From positions 1-60,464 of the forward strand of contig JALHDI010000006.1 of NCBI GenBank assembly GCA_022839045.1: DNA of 60,464 nucleotides, written 5' to 3'. Positions 54,765 to 60,464 of the stretch are shown here, one piece after another; within the stretch, counting starts at the first letter, position 1, and every line of letters begins with the position of its first letter. The stretch is from Sporomusaceae bacterium. GTDB taxonomy: Bacteria; Bacillota_C; Negativicutes; Sporomusales_B; UBA7701. A program made the translations under genes and the position numbers. The notes under the pieces were generated by a model. That model did not search any database and was not told the origin of the DNA. It saw nothing but the letters and a program-made list of their open reading frames with translations.

Positions 54765-54779
54765 CTCATCAATGATGAG
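54765..54779. promoter_or_regulatory. Palindromic operator CTCATCA-N-TGATGAG, site 2
   Basis: CTCATCAATGATGAG, a perfect 7+1+7 dyad identical in both arms to the site at 41223. Its place directly behind the -10 box is typical of a repressor site. Size and symmetry would fit a GntR-family protein, but no such gene is seen in the window. Confidence 0.7.
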
Positions 54780-54812
54780 TAGCAACCGCCCGACACGCCG
54801 GAGGTGGACAGT

Positions 54813-55058
54813 ATGCCCAAGATAACCGAACAGATAATGGACGCTTTGGATGTGGAGACATTCTTCGTCTGCGCCACCGAAGAGGAGGGGCGCAACCTGA
54901 TGCTCAACCTGATCAAGTCGTGGGGCTTCACCGACGTTGATGTGGTTTTCGCCCAGTACGAGGGCCCGGGGGTGCGGGTCAGGGGCCGGGCGTACGTTTA
55001 CCGGCCGGCCGACAAATACCGTTGGCTGCTCCGCGAAGCGGCGCCGCAGGAGGGCTGA
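54813..55058 (+). CDS. Small protein of unknown function, first gene of the B12-mutase cluster
   Basis: An 81-residue acidic, soluble protein (DALDVETFFVCATEEEGRNL, VYRPADKYRWLLRE), alpha/beta in character, with one cysteine. I do not recognise a family. It ends 2 bases before the mutase gene and starts the operon behind the promoter at 54732, so it may be a small partner or stabilising subunit of the mutase, as OraS is for OraE; this is inference. ATG 54813 follows GGAGGTGG; an in-frame GTG at 54804 overlaps that site. Confidence 0.7.
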   Translation: MPKITEQIMDALDVETFFVCATEEEGRNLMLNLIKSWGFTDVDVVFAQYEGPGVRVRGRAYVYRPADKYRWLLREAAPQEG

Positions 55059-55060
55059 GA

Positions 55061-56881
55061 ATGAAAAAAATACTGCTCGCACCGCTCGACCCGGTGCATG
55101 ACATCGGCCTGAAGATTATCGCCCGCGGCCTGGATGAGGCCGGCTATCAGACCGTCCTTCTCCCTCCCGACCTGAGCGAGGAGGAGATCATCGACCACGC
55201 CTTGCGCGAGGGGGCCGCGACGCTGCTCCTGAGCCGCACGCTCGGCTACGGCGTGGCCGAGATTCTCGCCCGCTTCGTCGATCTCGCCGATGCCGCCGGC
55301 ATTCGCGTCAGGGTCAAGCTGGGCATCGGCGGCATGGCGATCAGGCCGGAGCTGGCCGCCGAGCTGGGCTTCGACGCCGGTTTCGGCCCGGGGACGACGG
55401 TGGAGGAGGTCGTCTGTTTCATCGAGGGGCGGGAATACAAGCCCGACCCCACGCGGTTCGCCAAGACCAAGCCCGATATGACCGCCGGCTACGGCTACGG
55501 CTACCGCCACGCCGGTATTGCCGCCAAGCTCGAACGCATCAGCGCGCTGATAATGGAATGGGTCAAGGATAAGACCTCGCCCGGCGTGGAACGCGCCCGG
55601 CTGCGCGACGAGCTGTGGGACGTCAAGAAGTGGCGGGCCCGCAAGGGCGACGGCGAGCTTTATCAGCACTATCCCGCGCTGTGCGGCGATATCCCCAGGA
55701 AATATTACGCCGGCGGCGAGCTTCACCCGAAGACGCGCCGCTTCACCAAAACCGAGGTTGAGGGCCTGGAGAAATACCTGGCCGACACCAAGGCCCGCAT
55801 GTCGGTCCGCAGGCTTCAGCACAGCCGCAAGAAGCCGCTGGTGTTCGTCCAGTACGGCACCGGCTGCCCGTTCATGGATATCGGCCATATTCTCGCCAGC
55901 GAAGCGTGGGGCGCCGACGGCGTCGTCCACTTCGACCCCTCGTGGGGGGCGCGCACCGAGGGCTTCCTCGACGGCTTCCTCACCCACCAGGAGGACGGCA
56001 CGGTGATAACGCCCGCCAACCTCAACCGCATCAAAGGCAGCCTCGAGGATTCGACGCTGTGGCAGGTGAGGGCCCACCGCGGCCTCAACACCCCGGAGAC
56101 GGCGGTGCTCGCCGGCAAGATGGGCGCCGATCTGACGAAGATCAATTTCTGCTACGGCGCCCTGGGAGCGGGGACCGACCCGGCGCGCATGGTGGTGGAC
56201 GGCTATCACACCATCCTGTATGCCAAGAAGTACAACCTGCCCTTCGACGTCGTGACCAACGAGGAACTGTGCGGCGTGCCGGCCCACAAGGCGTTCGCCG
56301 GCATGCTGATCGTGGCCGACCTGGCGGTGCGGCTCGGCGGCCGGCCCATCCTCCAGCCGCTGTTCGCCTACTCCCCCGAGGTGATGGTCGGCGGCCTGAT
56401 GACCGATAACTACATCGACTTCAACGTAGCGAAGATCAAGGCTCTCCGGGGCATCGTCGACGCCCCCCTGTGGCCGGGCGCGCCGATCGGCTTCCTCACC
56501 CACACCGAGGACCGGGTGCAGTCGGCGATGGCCACCGCCCTCCACGCCTGCCTGGCAAGCTCCCTCGAGGTCGACGCCATTTCGATCGCCTCCACCGACG
56601 AAGCCTATTCGGGCGGGCCGATTTCCGCCCCCTCGCGGATCGATACGCTACGGGCGGTGCAGGAAGGCTTCCGCTTCTTCGGCCAGGCCGGCGTAAGCCC
56701 CACCCCCCAGGCCGACCGCTACGCCGACGAGCTGGCGGCCGGCATCGAGAAGGTCCTGGACGAGGTGGCGGCGTGCGGCGATTTCGTGGCCGCCATCCAC
56801 AAGGGACTGCTGGGCAGCCGGGCGGAGGGGGCGTATCCGGGTAGGACCGGCAAGGATACGGTGACGACCGTTAAGAAATAG
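55061..56881 (+). CDS. Single-chain adenosylcobalamin-dependent mutase (glutamate-mutase-like architecture)
   Basis: A 606-residue protein. Residues 1-130 form a B12-binding domain: DPVHDIG with the cobalt-ligand histidine (His13), LLLSRTLGYG, and KLGIGGMAIRPELAAELGF with FGPGTTVEE. Residues about 235-570 look like a TIM-barrel catalytic domain with local similarity to glutamate mutase GlmE, for example LWQVRAHRGLNTPE, which resembles its QVRHGTPD substrate-arginine segment. The two parts together equal GlmS plus GlmE (about 620 residues) in one chain. The Glu171-type base of GlmE (FEGGG) is not conserved, so the substrate probably differs from glutamate. ATG 55061 follows AGGAGGG. Confidence 0.78.
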   Translation: MKKILLAPLDPVHDIGLKIIARGLDEAGYQTVLLPPDLSEEEIIDHALREGAATLLLSRTLGYGVAEILARFVDLADAAGIRVRVKLGIGGMAIRPELAAELGFDAGFGPGTTVEEVVCFIEGREYKPDPTRFAKTKPDMTAGYGYGYRHAGIAAKLERISALIMEWVKDKTSPGVERARLRDELWDVKKWRARKGDGELYQHYPALCGDIPRKYYAGGELHPKTRRFTKTEVEGLEKYLADTKARMSVRRLQHSRKKPLVFVQYGTGCPFMDIGHILASEAWGADGVVHFDPSWGARTEGFLDGFLTHQEDGTVITPANLNRIKGSLEDSTLWQVRAHRGLNTPETAVLAGKMGADLTKINFCYGALGAGTDPARMVVDGYHTILYAKKYNLPFDVVTNEELCGVPAHKAFAGMLIVADLAVRLGGRPILQPLFAYSPEVMVGGLMTDNYIDFNVAKIKALRGIVDAPLWPGAPIGFLTHTEDRVQSAMATALHACLASSLEVDAISIASTDEAYSGGPISAPSRIDTLRAVQEGFRFFGQAGVSPTPQADRYADELAAGIEKVLDEVAACGDFVAAIHKGLLGSRAEGAYPGRTGKDTVTTVKK

Positions 56882-56892
56882 GAGGGCAACTT

Positions 56893-57342
56893 ATGAAAAA
56901 TGATCCCTACGCCGCGGGCAAGTTTTCCTCTAACCCCTATGCCGCCAAGACCGACGTCAGCGGCTCGCTGACGGTCGTGCTGCGGGGGAAGATGGAGGAC
57001 CGCGGCCTGGAGCTCATCAAGCCGATATCCCGCTGCATCAGGCGGCACGACATCCACGAGCTTATCCTCACCGACGAGCCGGACGCCAAGCCCGGCAGCC
57101 GCGTCAACCGCATCGCTTATCTGGGTTTCGCCGCCATCGCGGACGGCGGCGTGATCGTCGCCGGCGACAGGGTTTACCTCGCCGGACGCATGGTCGGCAC
57201 GCTGGCCGGTTTCGACGAAACCCATATGCCCAACCATCTCAACATCGTCATCCGGACCGATCGGCTGGCCGACGGGGTTGAGCAGGGGGCCGAGCTGGGG
57301 ATGCCGGTGCGGTTCACCGTCGCCAGCAGGGATGAGAAATAG
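56893..57342 (+). CDS. Conserved-looking small protein in the B12-mutase cluster
   Basis: A 149-residue soluble, beta-rich protein without signal or membrane segments. An ordered core (SLTVVLRGKMEDRGLELIKP, RVNRIAYLGFAAIADGGVIV, GTLAGFDETHMPNHLNIVI) follows a low-complexity start (NPYAAKTD). I do not recognise a characterised family and see no catalytic motif beyond a conserved-looking DETHMPNH stretch, which could hold a metal. It lies 11 bases after the mutase gene and 30 before the Rid gene, so it is an operon member. Ribosome site AGGAGGG. Confidence 0.65.
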   Translation: MKNDPYAAGKFSSNPYAAKTDVSGSLTVVLRGKMEDRGLELIKPISRCIRRHDIHELILTDEPDAKPGSRVNRIAYLGFAAIADGGVIVAGDRVYLAGRMVGTLAGFDETHMPNHLNIVIRTDRLADGVEQGAELGMPVRFTVASRDEK

Positions 57343-57372
57343 AATCCGGCCATGCCGGAGGAGGTGTATCAA

Positions 57373-57834
57373 ATGAGTGTAGAAGAAAAAATCAAGGAGA
57401 TGGGGCTGAGCCTGCCGGCGGCGCCGAAGCCGGTAGCCGCTTATGTTCCGGCTGTCGCCACCGGCGACGGTTATGTGTATACCGCGGGACAGATCCCCTT
57501 CGTGGGCGGCGAACTTGTTTTCAAGGGCAAGGTCGGCCGCGAGCTGGACGAGGCCCAGGGTTACGCGGCGGCGCAGATCTGCGCCCTCAACTGCCTGAGC
57601 GTCATCAAGGCGGCGGTCGGCAGCCTGGACCGCATCGAGCGGGTAGTGAAGGTGACGGGCTTCGTGGCCAGCGCCCCCGGCTTTGGCGCCCAGCCCAAGG
57701 TGGTCAACGGCGCATCCGAGCTCCTGGGCAAGCTGTTCGGCGCCGCCGGGGAACACGCCCGGTCGGCGGTGGGCGTCAGCGAGCTGCCGCTGGATGCGGC
57801 GTGCGAAGTAGAGATGATCGTCAAGATTAAGTAA
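57373..57834 (+). CDS. RidA-family enamine/imine deaminase-like protein
   Basis: A 153-residue Rid/YjgF/UK114 protein of the longer subgroup. It has VYTAGQIPFVGGELVFKGKV, AAAQICALNCLSVIKAAVG, and the conserved arginine in HARSAVGVSELPLDAACEVE. RidA proteins hydrolyse reactive enamines or imines released by PLP enzymes, here fittingly next to a B12 mutase and a PLP enzyme. Start chosen at ATG 57373 after GGAGGAGGTG; the longer frame from 57352 overlaps that site. A hairpin repeat begins right at its stop. Confidence 0.9.
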   Translation: MSVEEKIKEMGLSLPAAPKPVAAYVPAVATGDGYVYTAGQIPFVGGELVFKGKVGRELDEAQGYAAAQICALNCLSVIKAAVGSLDRIERVVKVTGFVASAPGFGAQPKVVNGASELLGKLFGAAGEHARSAVGVSELPLDAACEVEMIVKIK

Positions 57835-58029
57835 AGATTGCTTATAAGGTCCATCTGCGGCGTTGCTCCTCAGAGCGCTTGCTAGCGTACGTCCCGAGTA
57901 CGCGTCGCGGCGCGCTCGCACCCTTCCGGGTATAAGCGATCACATCAACGCTAAAGCGTTGTGTGTCTGCTTATCCGGTGCGCCTTGCATCTCGGTGCGC
58001 CTTGCATCTGGAACCTTCTAAGCAATCTT
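57834..58029. repeat. Intergenic hairpin repeat, copy 9
   Basis: AAGATTGCTTATAAGGTCC faces GGAACCTTCTAAGCAATCTT. The interior has TCTGCGGCGTTGCTCCTCAG, CTAGCGTACGTCCCGAGTAC, a second nested hairpin (ACATCAACGC/GCGTTGTGTG) and a tandem duplication of CGGTGCGCCTTGCATCT at 57977-58010. It begins at the stop of the Rid gene. Confidence 0.85.
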
Positions 58030-58083
58030 ATCAAGCAATGAATTAACCTGTTCAAAAAAACATATTATCAGGAGGAGATCGAC

Positions 58084-59547
58084 ATGGGAAAATTTAAGTA
58101 CAAGTTTCAGATGTACAAGAGCCTGCAGGCCAACATACCTGCCATTTACGCCGAGGCCAAAAAGGCCGCCGACGAACTCGGCATCCCGCAGGAGCTGCGC
58201 GGCAAGTTCGGCATGACCGGCGGCATCTCCGGCTGCCCGGCGCCGCTGCGCGAAGACATCATGAAGGCCAGCGAGGAAGCCGCCAAGACGGTCACGCCGC
58301 TGGCGGTCATGGTCGATCAGATCCGCGAGCTCGTCAAGGATATCTACGGCGACGAGTACGACGCCGCGCCGACCAGCACCTGCGAGGCCGGCCTGTGGGT
58401 CGCGTTCGACTCCCTGTTCACGCCGCCGGCCATGGGGCGGGGCGACAACTACCGCGCCCGCTACATCGCTCCTTACGAGAAGCACTTCCACCACCAGGGC
58501 GGCTACGGGCGTCCCTTCCCCGGCAAGTACAAGGACATCATCGCCGACCGCGGCACCACCCCGGGCGAACTGGGCTTCTACGGCAAGCGCCAGAACAACC
58601 TCGACACCCTGATCGTGCCGATGGCCGGCGCCGAGTACCCGGTGCACGGCATCAAGCACCACCCCGTCCCGCTCCTGACCAAGGTCGACCCCGAGGCCAC
58701 CTATGTCGAGATGAAGAAGATCGCCGAACGGCACGCCGCCATGTTCACCGGCATGACGTCGCTCGGCTACGAGACCCCCGGCTACGGCTACGGCGTCAAG
58801 GACAATGACGGCACGCCGGTGCTGCAGAAGCTGTACGCCAAGCTGTGCCAGGAATACAACGTTCCCTACGTCATCGACAACGCCTGGGGCGTGCCGGGCA
58901 TCGGCCACGATATCCGCAAATCGGGCGCCGACGCCATCATCTACAGCATGGACAAAGCGAGCGGCGCGGCCACCAGCGGCCTGATCATCGGCAAGGAAGA
59001 CATCATGGTGCCCATCCGCCGGGCGATGGGTATGCACGGCGACCGCTGGGGCACCGGCGCTTCCTACGGCAAGGCGGCCTACGTGACCTTCGACCCCGGC
59101 AAGGAAGCCCTGGCCACCCAGATCCAGGTTCTCAAGGTACTGCGCGACAATCCCGAGGTGTACACCAAGGCGGTCGACGATCTCTTTGACGTCGTCAAGG
59201 AGGAATTTGCCAAGATTCACCCGAAATTGAAAGCGGGGATCGTCATCAGTAAATCCTACAACTCCCGCGCGGTCGAGGTCAACTACGAGGGCACCTGGCA
59301 GGGCGGCGAGCTCGGCCTGCCGATCTTCTCGATCGAGGACATGTACTCGGGCACGAACATCTTCCAGAGCGGCATGGCCCAGATGGGCGTCATCCCGACG
59401 GTGGCCTACGACGGCAACATCTACATCTCCCCCGACCTCGGCACCACCGACAGCAAGGGCAACCTGCTCAAGGACGTCATGCGTTACGGCGTCCAGGCCC
59501 AGGTGAAACTGATCGAGATCGTCGCCAAATTCGTGGGTATCATCTAA
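58084..59547 (+). CDS. Fold-type-I PLP enzyme of unknown specificity
   Basis: A 487-residue protein with the core of an aspartate-aminotransferase-fold enzyme. The cofactor-contacting aspartate is in PYVIDNAWGVPG (Asp265), and the likely Schiff-base lysine in IYSMDKASGAATSG (Lys291). An unusual N-terminal part (APTSTCEAGLWVAFDSLF, RARYIAPYEKHFHHQGGYG) and a C-terminal domain (INYEGTWQGGELGLPIFSIE-like segment) set it apart from common aminotransferases. It recalls class-V, SepSecS or decarboxylase-like groups, but none fits clearly. It could be a lyase, aminotransferase or decarboxylase acting before or after the B12 mutase. ATG 58084 follows AGGAGGAG. Confidence 0.72.
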   Translation: MGKFKYKFQMYKSLQANIPAIYAEAKKAADELGIPQELRGKFGMTGGISGCPAPLREDIMKASEEAAKTVTPLAVMVDQIRELVKDIYGDEYDAAPTSTCEAGLWVAFDSLFTPPAMGRGDNYRARYIAPYEKHFHHQGGYGRPFPGKYKDIIADRGTTPGELGFYGKRQNNLDTLIVPMAGAEYPVHGIKHHPVPLLTKVDPEATYVEMKKIAERHAAMFTGMTSLGYETPGYGYGVKDNDGTPVLQKLYAKLCQEYNVPYVIDNAWGVPGIGHDIRKSGADAIIYSMDKASGAATSGLIIGKEDIMVPIRRAMGMHGDRWGTGASYGKAAYVTFDPGKEALATQIQVLKVLRDNPEVYTKAVDDLFDVVKEEFAKIHPKLKAGIVISKSYNSRAVEVNYEGTWQGGELGLPIFSIEDMYSGTNIFQSGMAQMGVIPTVAYDGNIYISPDLGTTDSKGNLLKDVMRYGVQAQVKLIEIVAKFVGII

Positions 59548-59575
59548 CGGCTGCAAGGTAATATGAAATAACCGA

Positions 59576-59696
59576 GGTCGCCTAGAAGGCCTCAGATGCA
59601 AGGCGGCTCCGCCGGGCGTGCTGCGACGCGTACTCGGTACGTACGCTAGCAAGCGTCCGGCGGAACAACGCCGCAGATGGGGCCTTATCGGCGACC
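59576..59696. repeat. Intergenic hairpin repeat, copy 10
   Basis: GGTCGCCTAGAAGGCC faces GGCCTTATCGGCGACC. The interior has CAGATGCAAGGCGG, ACGCGTACTCGGTACGTACG, CTAGCAAGCG and AACAACGCCGCAGATGG, plus an extra GGCTCCGCCGG/CCGGCGGA pair. It sits between the PLP-enzyme and FAD-enzyme genes. Confidence 0.85.
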
Positions 59697-59720
59697 GAAG
59701 CTAAAGGGAGGGGTATCATC

Positions 59721-60464
59721 ATGGCTAAAAAAGTCGTTATCGTCGGCGGCGGCTGGGCCGGTTGCGCGGCTGCCCTGGCGGCCCGCAAGGCGGGCTGCGC
59801 GGTCGAACTGTTCGAGCGGGCCGACATGCTGCTCGGCACCGGGCTGGTGGGCGGCATCATGCGCAACAACGGCCGCTTCACCGCCACCGAGGAAGCCATC
59901 GCCATGGGCGGCGGGGACTTGTTCCTGATCGCCGACGCAAACGCGCGCCACAAGAACATCGAATTCCCCGGCCACAAGCACGCCAACCTCTACGACGTCT
60001 CGACCATCGAGCCGGCCGTCCGCAAGGCGCTCCTCGCCGCCGGCGTGACCGTGCATTTCCAGGCAAGGGTACGCGACATCGAAGCCAAGGACGGAGCCAT
60101 CACCAAGGTTTTCGCCGACGTGCTCCACGGCGAGCCCATCGAGGCGACCGGCGACATCTTCGTGGACGTGGCCGGCACCGCCGGCCCGCAGGGCAACTGC
60201 ATGAAGTACGGCAACGGCTGCGCGATGTGCATCTACCGCTGCCCGACCTTCGGGCCGCGGTTTTCGATCGCCGCCAAGGCCGGGGTGAAGGAGATTCTCG
60301 GCGAGAAGGCCGACGGCACCTTCGGGGCGATGAGCGGCTCGTGCAAGCTCCACAAGGATTCGCTCTCGAAGGAGATCCAGGACAAGCTCAACGCGACCGG
60401 CGTGGCCGTCATCCCCGTGCCCGCCAGCCTCCAGAAGGACATCGGCTCGCTGGCCAAGAAGGCC
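59721..60464 (+). CDS. FAD-dependent oxidoreductase (cut by the window end)
   Basis: First 248 residues of a flavoprotein. The N-terminal dinucleotide-binding fold is clear: KKVVIVGGGWAGCAAALAAR followed by VELFERADMLLG. A HxN-rich stretch and VDVAGTAGPQGN belong to the FAD domain. A notable cysteine set, GNGCAMCIYRCPTFGP, could bind an iron-sulfur cluster. It resembles FAD oxidoreductases of the GidA/succinate-dehydrogenase-like group without clear assignment. ATG 59721 follows GGGAGGGG. As last visible gene of the B12/PLP/Rid cluster, it may oxidise an amine or hydroxy intermediate. Confidence 0.75.
   Translation, partial: MAKKVVIVGGGWAGCAAALAARKAGCAVELFERADMLLGTGLVGGIMRNNGRFTATEEAIAMGGGDLFLIADANARHKNIEFPGHKHANLYDVSTIEPAVRKALLAAGVTVHFQARVRDIEAKDGAITKVFADVLHGEPIEATGDIFVDVAGTAGPQGNCMKYGNGCAMCIYRCPTFGPRFSIAAKAGVKEILGEKADGTFGAMSGSCKLHKDSLSKEIQDKLNATGVAVIPVPASLQKDIGSLAKKA

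Overview
The window is high-GC, gene-dense DNA from an anaerobic, probably spore-forming, diderm Firmicute. The best guess is the Negativicutes, near Sporomusa and its relatives. That rests on a mix of Firmicute genes (rapZ-yvcK-whiA, BirA-type bioW operon, SCIFF peptide plus maturase, a possible DUF3231 protein) with an outer-membrane beta-barrel protein, a Tat-exported molybdoenzyme and TRAP transport. The species cannot be named from the sequence. Both ends cut genes: uvrC on the left and an FAD oxidoreductase on the right.

Layout. 1-13.4 kb: uvrC end, mobA, a long non-coding stretch, rubredoxin, a chemoreceptor, an FMN alpha-hydroxy-acid oxidase-like enzyme, a SsuA/TauA-type ABC importer whose ATPase is broken by a 13-bp duplication, an alkyltransferase, a YvlD-like membrane protein, a porin-like barrel, a HAD phosphatase and an M20 homologue without its metal ligands. 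13.5-18.1 kb: a biotin operon (membrane protein, bioW, bioF, bioD, bioA) behind two BirA-type operators. 18.2-24.2 kb: HEAT-repeat protein, PHP phosphatase, rapZ, yvcK, whiA, polysaccharide deacetylase. 24.3-33.3 kb: a secreted protein behind a possible Fur box, SCIFF and its radical SAM maturase, hypF-C-D-E and rpoN. 33.5-39.5 kb: a polysulfide/thiosulfate-reductase-type molybdoenzyme set flanked by two tandem-rhodanese lipoproteins, one with both catalytic cysteines replaced. 39.7-43.4 kb: two near-identical transporter genes and a cysteine-rich reverse-strand ORF. 43.6-51.9 kb: a hexuronate module (ROK regulator, IolB-like isomerase, TRAP DctPQM, UxaB, UxaA). 52.0-54.5 kb: LytS/LytT two-component pair. 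54.7-60.5 kb: an unusual cluster of a single-chain B12-dependent mutase, small unknown proteins, a Rid protein, a fold-type-I PLP enzyme and an FAD oxidoreductase.

Two signals stand out. First, the B12/PLP/Rid/FAD cluster looks like an undescribed catabolic pathway. Its promoter carries a 15-bp palindrome (CTCATCA-N-TGATGAG) that recurs upstream of the second transporter gene 13.5 kb away, which suggests one regulator for uptake and breakdown of the same compound. Second, about ten intergenic hairpin elements share internal boxes, while their outer arms differ in sequence from copy to copy yet stay complementary within each copy. This is a mobile or RNA-structured repeat family with compensatory variation.
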